From: an uncultured Gemmata sp.
GTDB taxonomy: Bacteria; Planctomycetota; Planctomycetia; Gemmatales; Gemmataceae
Length of the DNA stretch: 64,000 bases
Direction: 5' to 3'
NCBI GenBank assembly: GCA_937924775.1
Contig: CALDUT010000004.1
Coordinates: 186,001 to 250,000, forward strand
Of this stretch, positions 25,440 through 37,400 are shown piece by piece. Within the stretch, counting starts at the first letter, position 1, and every line of letters starts with the position of its first letter. A program made the position numbers and the translations under genes. The notes beneath the pieces were generated by a model. That model did no database searches. It was not told the DNA's origin and saw nothing but the letters and a program-made list of their open reading frames with translations.

Positions 25440-28400
25440 ATGCGTGGCATCAAACTCCGGCTGTTGTCGTGTATCGTTTTAGGCATCCTTGTGGGTTGGG
25501 CGGTTTCTTCCGGCACACCTGTGATCGGCAAACAGGTGATGGTTGCACCGGTTAAACCCGTTCCGCCGGATCAACCGGGCGGCAAGGACGACAAAGAAGA
25601 CCGCTCCGAACTCGATGCCAGCCTGCCGTTTGCCCCCCCCTACGAACGCGACCACAAACGCCGCCTGGAAGCCGTTCGCGACTACCTCAACGTCCAAGAC
25701 CCCAACAATATTAAATGGGGGGACGTGTGCAATTTCTTGCAATTGATCCTCGATTCCAAAAGCGATTCCTTCTTCGACGTCAAATACAAAGTTGGGACGA
25801 AAGTTCTGCTCAACCGGATCAGTGTGAAGACGGAAGCCAATCGGATTATTGGTTCGTTCCCGCCCGAAGGGTTACAATTCTACCAGCAACTGCAAGGTCA
25901 GAACGCGGCCAACCTTCTCGACGAGGCGATCAAAGCCAATTACGATCTGGCAATGCTGTCGGATTTGTCGCAGCGGTATTTCCACACCAAAGCCGGGGCC
26001 CAAGGAACCATTCTGCTGGCGACGATTTACCTGGAACGAGGCAATTATCTGGAAGCGGCGTATGCCTTTGAACGGTTGCTTCCCCGCACCGATATTGCGG
26101 ATCTGTTCACGCCGCTGACGTGGTTTAAAGCGTGCTTGGCCTTCAAACGCAGTGGTGATCCGCGGCATCAGGAACTGTATGAAAAATGCCTCGTTGACCT
26201 CACTAAAGCCGCCAAAGATGGCATCAAAATTGGTCGGAACACCTACAGTCTGGAGAAACTCCGGCGGGAATTAGAGCGACCGGTTTCCCTACTGGTGGCC
26301 AGTGCGGTGGTGGGCGAATGGCAAATGTGGGGCGGGAACGCCGCTCGTACCGCGGTGGTTGATGGGGGCCCGCCGTTCCTCGATCCGGTGTTCCGTACTT
26401 CGCTCTTCTATCAAGGGGATGATGAAGCGAATCTTTACATTAAAGGTGAATTAGATAAACTTTTCGCCCGCGATGGGAAAGTCACCCCCAAAGGCTTTAT
26501 CCCTCTGCCGGGGACCTTCCCGATCACCACCTCCGACGTTCTCATTTTCCGCGGTTACGATGGGGTTTATGGTGTAGCGACCAAAGACCGGGTGGTTGGT
26601 AACGGAGTCGTTCGCGCGGGGGACATTCTGTGGCGTTCCAAGACGACCGCTGGGTTGCACAATCTGCTTTCGGCTGAAGCGACCGACGATACCGACATGA
26701 AAGACGACGTTAAACGGTGGTGGGGTACCTACTCCAGCCGCAACGTCAATGTCTCAAGCATCTTTTACGAAAACCCGCTGATCGGGATGCTCTCCCACGA
26801 TGGGCAGTACGCCTATTTTGTGGATGACGTGGCCATCACACCGCCGCCGGTGATCAACCAACCGGAGTTTGGAATCGTCGGCGGGCCTCAGTTCCGCCAA
26901 AGCGGCGATCTGGCCGACATGGTTCGGGCGGGCCGGCTCGCCGCGGTAGATATTCGCACCGGGAACTTGAAGTGGGAACTGGGCCGTGTCAAACCCCATC
27001 CCGATGCCCCACCACTGCCCCCGCGACTCAACGAAGAAGAAGCCGACAAGACTAACGATGCCTTCCGCCTCTGTCTGGATGCGGTGTTTTTGGGAGCGCC
27101 ATTGCCGCTCAACGGTAAGCTGTATGTTCTCATCGAGCAAGCCGGGTGCATCCGCTTGCTATGCTTGGACCCGAAGAACCTCGTCCAAGTCCCTGGGCAA
27201 ACCCGCAAGCCGGCCTTGGTGTGGAGCCAAAAACTCGGCAAACCCAATACGACCCTTCCCGCAGACTCCGTCCGCCGTTACCAAGGGGCCAACCTCGCGG
27301 CCGGCGAAGGCATTATCGTGTGCCCGACCAACTGCGGTGTGGTCATCGGGGTGGACATTATGTCGCGGAGCCTCTTGTGGGCGCATGCATATCGCAAACT
27401 GGAAGCCTCCATGCGTCCACGGCAACCCCGTTGGGATCCCAACACCGGGATGCCCATCATCGACCCGCAACTGCCCAACGAGCGCTGGCGCTCTGGTGGG
27501 CCGCTGATCAGCCAAGGCCGGGTGATTCTGACCGCTTACGACTCGAACGTGTTGGAATGCCTCGATCTGCGCACCGGCAAGCTTTTGTGGTCGGTACCGC
27601 GGGATGCCAACGATCTGTACGTCGGCGGTGTGGCTAACGGCCGGGTCATCGTTGTGGGCAAAAATTCCGTGAAGGCCTACGCACTGTTCAATGAAGACAA
27701 ATCAACGCAACGGCCGCGTCTGGTGTGGGAAACGCCGCTGAGTGCGGGGACCGGGGCCGTGTCCCCCACCGGCCACGGCGCCCTCAGCCGCGATGCCTAC
27801 TATCTGCCGGTGCGGCAAGAGATCGCCGGCAAAGATTCCTCCATCCCCGCAGGCGAAATCTGGGCCATCAGCCTGGAAACCGGACAAATCACCTCGAAAA
27901 CCGCAGCACGGAAACGCAACGACACAGCCGAAGTTGCCAAATTCGGCATCGGTAACTTGGTCTTCCAAGATGGCATGGTGTACGCCCAATCGCCGTGGGA
28001 AGTTGCCTGCTACCCACAACTGCAACTGAAAATCGCCGAAATGGACCGGCGGCTCAAAGACAACCCCAACGACCCGCTAGGGCTTTTGGCTCGCGGGGAA
28101 TTGCGGCTGGATGATGGTAAACTCAAAGAAGCCATCGCCGATTTCAAAGCGGCGGCTCGCAATAATCTCCCACCCGAAAAAGAACCGCTGTTGCGTGAAA
28201 AGCTCTATATCGCTTACACAGAACTGCTGCGGGCCGATTTTGAAGCCGGGGAAGAGTTCCTCTCCGAATACGAGGCGCTGTGCGAGGTTCAACCAAGCCC
28301 CAACGAAACGCCCGAGGATCGCATTCGCCGGGAAGACGAAACCAAACGCCGCAAGCGCCTCCACTACTATTTGCTTGCTCGGGGCCGGGAAAAACAAGGC

Positions 28401-30461
28401 CGACTCAGCGAAGCTTTCGACCATTACTTGGCGCTGGCCAATCTGGGCGAAAGTAAACAACTGCTCGACACCCCGGATGAACCGAATGTCAAGATGCGGC
28501 CCGATGTCTGGGCCCGCGGCCGGATCGAATCGATGATCCGCCGCGCCGCCTCCCCCGAAGCCCGGAAATCCCTCGAAGAACGCGTAAATCGGGAGTGGCA
28601 GAAGGTCAAGGATAGCAACAACTTGCAGCAACTGCGGGAATTCGTCGCGGTCTTTGGCCCCTTCTTTGACTCAGGTCGCGAAGCCCAATTCCAACTCGCC
28701 GACCTGCTGCTGTCCACTAACAACGAAGCCGACGCCCGCGAAGCCCAAATGCATCTATCGCAACTGCGTGTCAGTGCCGACGATGTCACCATCCGTGCCC
28801 GGGCCACGGAAGCCCTCGCCCAACTGATGATCAAGAACCGCATGATGGAAGACGCCGTCGCCATGTACTTGCAGTTGGGGAAAGAGTTCCCCCACGTGGT
28901 CATTCGCGACGGCAAAACCGGTACCGACTTCCTCACCAACTTGCTGACCGACAAACGACTGTTGCCCTACTTGGAACCGACGCGCTATCCCATACCCACG
29001 CGGATGCGGGCCGAGGAACGCCGTGGCAATCAACCTGGTGTCAACTATGGTGCGCAATTCGAAGTGGAATCGCCCCGCGATCTGTTCCCTATGTATCGCC
29101 AATACCGCTTCGTCCTCGACCAAGTCTCCTCGGGCAACGGAACCTGGAGCCTATTGGGGTACGATCGCAACACGCAGAGTGTGCGCTTCCGCTTCTCTAA
29201 CATGATCTCGCCCAACCTGTACAACAATCAAGGTAAACCCATCCCCTACTCGCAATTTGTGCAAGGGGCCGGGCACCTCGTCCTCGTTCAGCTTGGCGTC
29301 AATGTGTACTGCTTCGATTTGGCCGAGAAAAAAGAGCTGTGGCAGCGGAATTTGCTCGGGGATAACACCGGAGATGTGAACCCCAACTTCCGGCAAAATC
29401 CACCGGTGGATATCGCCGCCGACGGCACATGCACTATCCGCTTCCCCGATGGCTATACGATGTTCCTCGGCCGCTCCACCGTGGTGCAACCCAACTACAT
29501 CGCCCTCCTGACCCGCGATGGCCTGGAATGCGTGGAGCCACAAAGCCGCCGCATCCTCTGGACACGCAGCGGCATCGCCGATCGCACACAAATTCATGGT
29601 GATGGCCGTTACATCGTGCTGCTGGAAACCGATACCGCCAATCGCGTCACTTCGTCCAAACTGCTCCGCGCGGCCGATGGTATGATCGTCGAGAATTCGC
29701 CGGATTCGGGCCGGGTCTTGGCCGAAGCCGCCTCTTATCAGCTCTTCGGCCGCTTCGCCCTGCTGACCTCAAGCCCCACCAGCAATCCGCGGGTTCTCCG
29801 ACTCTACGATCTGGCCACCGGGCAAGACGTGTGGAAGAAGGAAGTGGCCGAAAAATCCGTCGTCATCACCTCGCCGTTGAATTCGGAATGGACGGGCTTC
29901 CTCAAACCCGATGGCACCGCGGAAATCTATGCGGTACGTACCGGCGAACTGGTGACGACCTTGAAAATCGACGAAAAGAATGTGGCCGAACACGTCAAAC
30001 CGTGTGTCGGGGCCCAACTGCTGGCCGATGCCGACAAATTCTACCTGATTCTCGACCGTGATCCGAACGCCCCCGCGGCCAACGGCAACCGCGCGGTGCC
30101 GGTGTACAACAACACCATGCTCCGCTCCCAGAAGGTCAACGGCCCGATCTACGCCTTCGATCGGGCCACGCAAAAACGCCTCTGGATGTACGCCGACCTG
30201 CTCGACCATCAATGGATGGTCTTGGAACAATTCGCCGACCTGCCGGTGATCATTGCCGCAGCCCCGGTGATCACGCCCAACAACGTCTACAACTACGCGG
30301 TGGTCGTGATCGAGAAAGACCGTGGACGGATCATCTTCAATAAGATGTTGCAGAACAATGGGCTTTTTATGAACATGACGGTCGATTACAAAAACGGCAC
30401 GATCAGCCTCAACCGCTACGACACTCGCGTTGTCATTCAACCTGATGAGGCGAAGAAGTAG
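25440..30461 (+). CDS. Giant exported PQQ-like beta-propeller and TPR protein
   Basis: A 1673-residue exported protein. A signal peptide (RGIKLRLLSCIVLGILVGWAV) is followed by a helical region, then a first PQQ-like/BamB-type beta-propeller starting near residue 293 (EWQMWGGNAARTAVV) and running to about 860. A TPR-like helical block (about 860-1170) and a second propeller (about 1200-1650) follow. Blades carry the recurring pattern of A-x-D-x-x-T-G-x-x-x-W, e.g. AVDIRTGNLKWEL and CLDLRTGKLLWSV. No catalytic PQQ dehydrogenase residues are evident, so a binding or scaffold role in the periplasm is more likely. AGGAA precedes the ATG. It opens a 30-kb same-strand run of envelope genes. Confidence 0.88.
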   Translation: MRGIKLRLLSCIVLGILVGWAVSSGTPVIGKQVMVAPVKPVPPDQPGGKDDKEDRSELDASLPFAPPYERDHKRRLEAVRDYLNVQDPNNIKWGDVCNFLQLILDSKSDSFFDVKYKVGTKVLLNRISVKTEANRIIGSFPPEGLQFYQQLQGQNAANLLDEAIKANYDLAMLSDLSQRYFHTKAGAQGTILLATIYLERGNYLEAAYAFERLLPRTDIADLFTPLTWFKACLAFKRSGDPRHQELYEKCLVDLTKAAKDGIKIGRNTYSLEKLRRELERPVSLLVASAVVGEWQMWGGNAARTAVVDGGPPFLDPVFRTSLFYQGDDEANLYIKGELDKLFARDGKVTPKGFIPLPGTFPITTSDVLIFRGYDGVYGVATKDRVVGNGVVRAGDILWRSKTTAGLHNLLSAEATDDTDMKDDVKRWWGTYSSRNVNVSSIFYENPLIGMLSHDGQYAYFVDDVAITPPPVINQPEFGIVGGPQFRQSGDLADMVRAGRLAAVDIRTGNLKWELGRVKPHPDAPPLPPRLNEEEADKTNDAFRLCLDAVFLGAPLPLNGKLYVLIEQAGCIRLLCLDPKNLVQVPGQTRKPALVWSQKLGKPNTTLPADSVRRYQGANLAAGEGIIVCPTNCGVVIGVDIMSRSLLWAHAYRKLEASMRPRQPRWDPNTGMPIIDPQLPNERWRSGGPLISQGRVILTAYDSNVLECLDLRTGKLLWSVPRDANDLYVGGVANGRVIVVGKNSVKAYALFNEDKSTQRPRLVWETPLSAGTGAVSPTGHGALSRDAYYLPVRQEIAGKDSSIPAGEIWAISLETGQITSKTAARKRNDTAEVAKFGIGNLVFQDGMVYAQSPWEVACYPQLQLKIAEMDRRLKDNPNDPLGLLARGELRLDDGKLKEAIADFKAAARNNLPPEKEPLLREKLYIAYTELLRADFEAGEEFLSEYEALCEVQPSPNETPEDRIRREDETKRRKRLHYYLLARGREKQGRLSEAFDHYLALANLGESKQLLDTPDEPNVKMRPDVWARGRIESMIRRAASPEARKSLEERVNREWQKVKDSNNLQQLREFVAVFGPFFDSGREAQFQLADLLLSTNNEADAREAQMHLSQLRVSADDVTIRARATEALAQLMIKNRMMEDAVAMYLQLGKEFPHVVIRDGKTGTDFLTNLLTDKRLLPYLEPTRYPIPTRMRAEERRGNQPGVNYGAQFEVESPRDLFPMYRQYRFVLDQVSSGNGTWSLLGYDRNTQSVRFRFSNMISPNLYNNQGKPIPYSQFVQGAGHLVLVQLGVNVYCFDLAEKKELWQRNLLGDNTGDVNPNFRQNPPVDIAADGTCTIRFPDGYTMFLGRSTVVQPNYIALLTRDGLECVEPQSRRILWTRSGIADRTQIHGDGRYIVLLETDTANRVTSSKLLRAADGMIVENSPDSGRVLAEAASYQLFGRFALLTSSPTSNPRVLRLYDLATGQDVWKKEVAEKSVVITSPLNSEWTGFLKPDGTAEIYAVRTGELVTTLKIDEKNVAEHVKPCVGAQLLADADKFYLILDRDPNAPAANGNRAVPVYNNTMLRSQKVNGPIYAFDRATQKRLWMYADLLDHQWMVLEQFADLPVIIAAAPVITPNNVYNYAVVVIEKDRGRIIFNKMLQNNGLFMNMTVDYKNGTISLNRYDTRVVIQPDEAKK

Positions 30462-30835
30462 CACATCGGGTCACCGCCAGCCACTGACACAGCTGCCGCG
30501 ATAATAGGCGGCGGCTCCTCTCCCGTGTACCGTCTGATGACAACCCCACGGGCTGTTCCGGGGGCGTGGTGAGAACATCCCGCCCTCCCAAAAGAAGCTG
30601 TTTCTGCTGAAACGCCGGCGATTTTCGCCTGGAGAAACCCTTTGGTGGGCGGCTTGGGACCGGCGGAAACGGATGGGAGCTTGTCCCCTTCGGGACAGCC
30701 TCTGGGGTTAGCGCTGGTCAAAGTGTGACCGTGGAGTGTTAAAGTTTGCCCGGTCGGTCGTCTTAGCTGTACATCCCGTTACATCACAGTTACAAATGCT
30801 GTGGTTCTCGGGAGCATCCCCTTGGGAGATTGCCT
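30462..30835. other. Intergenic leader region
   Basis: About 374 bases with no credible gene. It contains a small strong hairpin (TGTCCC CTTC GGGACA, near 30687-30702) and a G-rich stretch. It probably contains a promoter for the downstream MoxR-linked genes; no consensus promoter can be named with confidence. Confidence 0.5.
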
Positions 30836-32002
30836 ATGCGCCGGAGTTGGTTCTTGGCGGCCGTCGCAGCCCCCCTGACCGCCACATTGTTAGCACTTCC
30901 CGCGTCGCGGTCGATTCAGGCCGCTGACAATAAGGACAGCAAAAAGTGGGATGTCGAAGGCGCTGTGGAGCGGGGACTGGAGTTTCTCAAAAAGCAACAA
31001 GCCCAAGACGGCTCTTTCTCCGCCCAAGGGGGCCAATACCCAACCACGATGACCGCGCTGGCGGGCATGTGCTTTCTGATGGAAGGTAGCACCCTCAAGG
31101 AAGGCAAGTACTCCGAACAAATCACGAAAGCCGTTAATTGGTTTCTGGCCCCGGCCCGGCAACAACCCAATGGGATGATCGGCGATGTCCGCAACCCCTC
31201 GGAGTCCGCCCGCTACATGTATGGCCAAGGGTTCGGCACGCTGTTTTTGGCGAGTGTTTATGGGGAAGAAGAAGACAGGGATCAGCGGGAAAAGCTCGAA
31301 AAACTCCTGAAAAAGTCGGTCGAGTTCATTTGCAAAGCCCAAACCTCGAAAAAGCACCGTAAACCGGAAGGGAAAGAAGTGGAGATTGGCGGCTGGGGCT
31401 ACGTCAGTGCGGCCGATGGTGGTAACTTCGATGAAGGCTCGGTGACGATCACGGCTCTCCAGGCGCTGCGGGCGGCCAAAAACGCCGGGATTCCGGTTCC
31501 CAAAGAAAATATCGACAAAGCCATCAACTACCTCGAAGCGTGCACCACTCCGGATGGGGGGGTGATCTACAGCTATGCCGGCGGGGGCGTGGCCGCCCGC
31601 GGACAAGGGCGACCGCCGATCACCGCGGCCGCCATCTGCTGTGGTTTCAGTGCCGGCCAATACGATGGCGAATTGCCCAAACGCTGGATCAAGTACTGCC
31701 GCGACAATATCCCCCTGGGCAAAGGTCGCCAAGCCCATGATGAATACCAAACGTACTACTTCGCCCAGGCGATCTACGCCCTCGGCGACGACAAATATGG
31801 CAAAATGTTCCCCAACGAACCGAAGGAATCGTGGCTGACGTGGAGCAAGTTCAAAGAAACCATGTTCCCCCAGATTCTGGATAGCCAGGATAAAACCACC
31901 GGGGGGTGGAACCAGGGCTACATCGGCCCCGTGTTCGTCACTAGCGTCAACCTGACAGTTCTCCAATTGGAGAAGGGGATTCTCCCGATTTACCAGAAGT
32001 AG
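30836..32002 (+). CDS. Exported prenyltransferase/squalene-cyclase repeat protein
   Basis: A ~388-residue exported alpha/alpha-barrel protein. After the signal peptide (MRRSWFLAAVAAPLTATLLALPAS) come toroid repeats with QAQDGSF, EIGGWGYVSAADGG, TPDGGVIYSY and KTTGGWNQGY boxes. The DxDD acid motif of true squalene cyclases is not seen, so an enzymatic role is unproven. ATG 30836 has GGGAG seven bases upstream and is preferred to the TTG two codons earlier. It resembles the truncated gene at the left edge of the window. It precedes moxR and is separated from it by a nested hairpin. Confidence 0.87.
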   Translation: MRRSWFLAAVAAPLTATLLALPASRSIQAADNKDSKKWDVEGAVERGLEFLKKQQAQDGSFSAQGGQYPTTMTALAGMCFLMEGSTLKEGKYSEQITKAVNWFLAPARQQPNGMIGDVRNPSESARYMYGQGFGTLFLASVYGEEEDRDQREKLEKLLKKSVEFICKAQTSKKHRKPEGKEVEIGGWGYVSAADGGNFDEGSVTITALQALRAAKNAGIPVPKENIDKAINYLEACTTPDGGVIYSYAGGGVAARGQGRPPITAAAICCGFSAGQYDGELPKRWIKYCRDNIPLGKGRQAHDEYQTYYFAQAIYALGDDKYGKMFPNEPKESWLTWSKFKETMFPQILDSQDKTTGGWNQGYIGPVFVTSVNLTVLQLEKGILPIYQK

Positions 32003-32004
32003 CC

Positions 32005-32084
32005 ACGCGGAAGTTCCGGCAGGTAGGGTTATACCGACTCAGCCTGCCGGTCAGCGTTGCCGGAGTCGCGATTTCCGCGTTTTG
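32005..32084 (+). terminator. Nested hairpin with T-rich tail between the squalene-repeat gene and moxR
   Basis: Outer arms ACGCGGAA (32005-32012) and TTCCGCGT (32073-32080) enclose inner arms CCGGCAGG (32016-32023) and CCTGCCGG (32043-32050). TTTGTTC follows. It may be a terminator or attenuator reducing read-through into moxR. Confidence 0.5.
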
Positions 32085-32166
32085 TTCGCGACACGCTCAC
32101 CCCGCGACGCCTATCTCAATCCCTTGTAACCCAATTTCCTGACCTCAATTTCCGAGACTGCCACCG

Positions 32167-33225
<1,059 letters not shown>

Positions 33226-33243
33226 CCCGCTCGACTGGAGTTC

Positions 33244-33268
33244 CGGGCCGCTCCGCGGGAGCGGCCCG
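33244..33268 (+). terminator. Very stable GC hairpin between moxR and the DUF58 gene
   Basis: CGGGCCGCTCC (33244-33254) and GGAGCGGCCCG (33258-33268) form a perfect 11-bp stem with a 3-base loop, 19 bases after the moxR stop. There is no T tract, so it may be an attenuator or an mRNA-stability element separating moxR from the downstream genes rather than a full stop. Confidence 0.55.
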
Positions 33269-33330
33269 AGAACCCCTGACTCCCCCCTCCCCAACGACCG
33301 GGAACCCCCGAAACCGCGAAAGATTTTCTC

Positions 33331-34278
33331 ATGGCCAAACGCATCGACTGGAATGACCCGCGGCGCTTTCTGGACCCGAAAGTCATTGCCCGCATCTCCC
33401 AACTGGATCTGCGCGCCCGGCAAGTGGTGGAAGGTTTCTTGTCGGGCATGCACAAAAGCCCCGTCTATGGGCAGAGTGTGGAGTTTGTTCAGCACCGCGA
33501 ATATATGCCCGGCGACGATCTCCGCCGCATTGACTGGAAAGTCTGGCAGCGGTCTGACAAATTCGTCGTCAAGCAATACGAAGCGGAAACGAACCTCCGG
33601 GCCTATGTCGTGGTCGATGCCAGCGAATCCATGCTCTATGGCATGGAGAAGCATCAGCGGGCCGGAACCCTCTACAAGTACGATTATGTGGCCACCGCGG
33701 CGGCCTGTCTGGCCTATCTGACCGTCAAACAGCAGGATTCCTGCGGCCTGATCACGTTCGATGCTGAAGTCCGCGAGTCGATCCCGCCACGCAGTTCGAT
33801 TCGCCACATGGACGCGGTCACCAAAGCTCTGCACATTTCCCAACCGCGGGAAAAAACCGACATCCTGAAGATCCTGCGTCAAGTCGCGGAGTCGATGCCC
33901 AATCGCGGTTTGGTGCTGATCTTCTCCGATCTGCTCTGCGATCGCGAGCCGCTCTTCAAAGGACTTGAAATGCTCCGGCACCGCCGGCACGATGTGATGG
34001 TCTTCCACATTCTGGATGACGACGAGCTATTGTTCCCGTTCTCGGGAATGACGAAGTTCGAAGGCTTGGAAGACCAACCCCACCTGCTGTGCGATCCCCG
34101 TTCGCTCCGCGAAGGCTACCTCGAAGAACTCGAACTGTACCTTACCGAAGTTCGCCGCGGCTGTACCCGCATCGGTATCGACTACACCCTGCTGCGCACC
34201 AGCGACTATATGGACGCGGTCCTCTCGAAGTTCCTCTATCAGCGGATGTCGGCCCGGGCCAACCCTGCCCGCCGCTGA
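33331..34278 (+). CDS. DUF58/vWA-like protein of the MoxR cluster
   Basis: A 315-residue cytoplasmic or membrane-proximal protein with the DUF58 core motif [18 protein letters not shown] (about 58-73) followed by a vWA-like fold. Its first strand VVVDASESM gives D96-x-S98-x-S100, a MIDAS-type metal site. DUF58 proteins are standard partners of MoxR ATPases. It has no N-terminal membrane helices, unlike many DUF58 proteins. It lies 105 bp after moxR beyond a stable hairpin. Confidence 0.92.
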   Translation: MAKRIDWNDPRRFLDPKVIARISQLDLRARQVVEGFLSGMHKSPVYGQSVEFVQHREYMPGDDLRRIDWKVWQRSDKFVVKQYEAETNLRAYVVVDASESMLYGMEKHQRAGTLYKYDYVATAAACLAYLTVKQQDSCGLITFDAEVRESIPPRSSIRHMDAVTKALHISQPREKTDILKILRQVAESMPNRGLVLIFSDLLCDREPLFKGLEMLRHRRHDVMVFHILDDDELLFPFSGMTKFEGLEDQPHLLCDPRSLREGYLEELELYLTEVRRGCTRIGIDYTLLRTSDYMDAVLSKFLYQRMSARANPARR

Positions 34279-34417
34279 GAGGAAGCTTGCCCCCTAACGT
34301 CGTGCGACAGCGGCGGGAGGCCGAGCCGAGAGTGACTAACAATCCGCCCGCCCTGAGGCTTGCTCGGTTTGCGCCGCCGGCGACCCCGACACTGAAATTG
34401 CTGAGAGATTTGCACCG

Positions 34418-37400
34418 ATGATGTCGTTTTTCCTCAATCCGTGGACCTTCGTGGCCGGCGCGCTGCTGGTCAGCACGCCGATTATCATCCACCTCATCAA
34501 TCGCATTCGCTTCCGCCGTATCCGCTGGGCGGCGATGGAGTTTTTGCTCAAAGCCCAAAAGCGGATGCGACGTCGCAAGATCCTCGAACAACTGCTATTG
34601 CTGCTGTTGCGGTGCTTGCTGGTATTCTTGGCCGGTGTGCTTCTGGCCCGCTACATCGGCTGCGGTACGGGGGAAGGCCAAGAAACCCGGCCCACCACGC
34701 ACGTCGTCATTCTCGACGATTCCCCCAGTATGGCCGATGCAGGCCGCCGTGAGGATGGCGGAGAAGCAGAAGCCTTTGCCGAAGCCAAGCGACTGGTTTA
34801 CGAAAAACTGTTGCCGGCGATGAACGAAGCCACGACCCCGCAGACATTTTTCCTGCTGCGGCTATCGGAATTGGATAAGCCCTATCCGGAGCCGACAAAA
34901 CAGATCGACGGCAAAACGGTTCCCAAAAGCCTTGAAGAAATCCGCGACGAAGCACGCGTCAGCGGCGAGCACATTCTGGCGGTGCAAAGTTATCTGAGTC
35001 AGTTCGCCAAACCCTCGGATGTGCGCCGCAGCCTCGTGGATGGCTTGGCCAAAGCCCAAAAAATCCTCGACGACGCCCCAGCCAACGATGCCCGCGTCGT
35101 TCACATCCTCTCGGATCTGCGGGCTGTGGATTGGACCCTCGATGGCCCGGCGATCCACGAATTCATCCGGAAATTCAAGGAAAACAGGATCACTGTCAAC
35201 ATCGTGGATGTGATGCATCCGGTACGGAAGGTCGATACGAAATCGCCGCGTTTCAACGATAACCTCGCCATCGTGGAATTGCGGCCCCGCAACCGGGTGG
35301 TGTCAGTCAATCAACAAACGGAAATTGAGGTCCGCGTTAAAAATTTCGGCAACACCGATATGCCCAACGTCCGCATCGACTTCTACCGCAACGAAGAACC
35401 GGACGTGATCCCAACAATCCAAATTCCCAACCTGCCGGCCAACCAGGAACGCACGGAAATCACCACCGCCACCTTCCACCGCACCGGGAGCAAGGAAAAG
35501 CCGTGGGAACGGTTCAATGTGGTTACCGCGGTCTTGGCTTCCGGCGAACCTGGCGGATTGAAGATCGACAACGTCCGCCGCACGGTGGTGGAAGTGCGCA
35601 ATACACTCAAGGTGCTGATGGTCGATGGCCGCACCATCGAAGGCGGCGTGGACATCCGCAACCGCCCCGAGGCCGATAGTGCCTATCTGCGAGCCATGCT
35701 GCTCAACCCCAAATTGGAAATGAAGCGGCATATCGGGGATATCGAAGTGATCAATGGCGAATATGGCCAACTCGATAAGATCGACCTGCGACCATTCACC
35801 ACCGTGTATTTGGTGAACGTCCCCACGTTGAGCGAAGCCGCGGTGGCCAATTTGGAGAAGTTTATCCGCAATGGCGGCGGGGTGGGCATCTTCCTGGGGC
35901 CCAATGTCAAACCGGAAGACTACAACCTGCGGATGTATCGCGGTTCTGCGGGTTTCTTCCCCTTCCCGTTGCCCGCCAACTATAGCAACGAACTGACCCC
36001 GCAACAGAAAGAGCTGCGCGCGTTCTCCTTCACGCCGCGGTTGATGGTCCGTGATCCGGCCATGCGGGAACACCCGGCCCTCAAGGGGGTCTATTCCGAT
36101 GAAAATGGCCGCCCCGTCAAGCCGGAGGTGATCGAGCGCTACTTCCGCTTCCCGATCATCGACCACCATTGGGAGGTGTCGCGCCGCGGCATTTGGCGCG
36201 AAGATAAATCGGTGCAGGAACTCTACTGCTTGCCTAACGAAGCCCCGATTTCGGAATTTGAAGGCCGGGTCGAGGCATTGGTCAGCGAAATTCGCAAACG
36301 TTACAATGAGCCGAAGTTCGAACGGGCCCGCCAGGTGCTCGATGGCCCCCGCAATCAACGCCGTTCGCAACTCGAAGAACTCCGCTTGCTGCCCAAAGAA
36401 GCCAATCCGCTCTCGGAATTGGCCCGGTTGCTGGATGAATTACTCTGCGATCAAACCAATACCGGCGATGAGAGCGAACCTATACTGCGCGAGTTCTGGA
36501 GCCAGCCGGAAATGGCGGAAGTCCGCCAACAAGCCATGCTGCTACGCGATGAAGCCAAATACGGCGACCCGCTGTATGTCGTCAAGCAATTCGGCCGCGG
36601 ACGGGTGGCGGTGATGACCACTGATGCTGGCGGGACCTACTCCGGCAAGAAAATCTGGAACGATTGGCCGTCGCTCAGTGGGGCCGCCGGGTGGGTGGTG
36701 GTCGCCGCGGAGATGCAAAAATATCTCTCCGGCGGGGGAGAAGATCTCAACCGGGCCGTCGGCCAGGAGTTCTTCGCCCAGTTCGATAGCCAGCGTTACG
36801 AACCCAAAGTGGAGGCGATGCTGCTGCTGAGTAGCCCCGTGGAGGAAGCGGGCCAACGCGAAGTCCGTATCCTGGAGAAAAAACTGGGCGAAATCACCAT
36901 GGATGCGCCGCCCCATCCCCCCGAGGCCCCGGCTGATGCCCCACCGCGGCCCTTCGAGCTGAAATTCGCCGATACTCGCGAAATGGGCACCTACATCTTT
37001 ACGCTGAAGCGGAAAAAGGATGATGCTCGCCCCGGGATGCCATTGACCCCCGACCCGTTGGGGGATCTGGACTTCGTCGGCGTCGCGTACAACGTCGATG
37101 CTCTCACCGAGGGGGATTTGCGACGCGAATCGAGCGAAGAACTCGAAAAACACACCGATAAAGTGCCCATTTACAACACCGAAGACCTCGCCTGGATCGA
37201 CAAGCTGAAACAAAAACCTTCGGATATGTCGAGCCGGCGCTGGATTTATCTGGTGATCCTGCTTCTACTGATGGCCGAACAAGCCTGGGCGGTGCGGATG
37301 AGCTACCATACTAAACCCGACGACCTGGAAACCCTCGCCCCCTCGGCGGCGGCCGCCTTTGCCCACGCGACGTTACCTGGGCCGCCGGCTCAGGGCGAAA

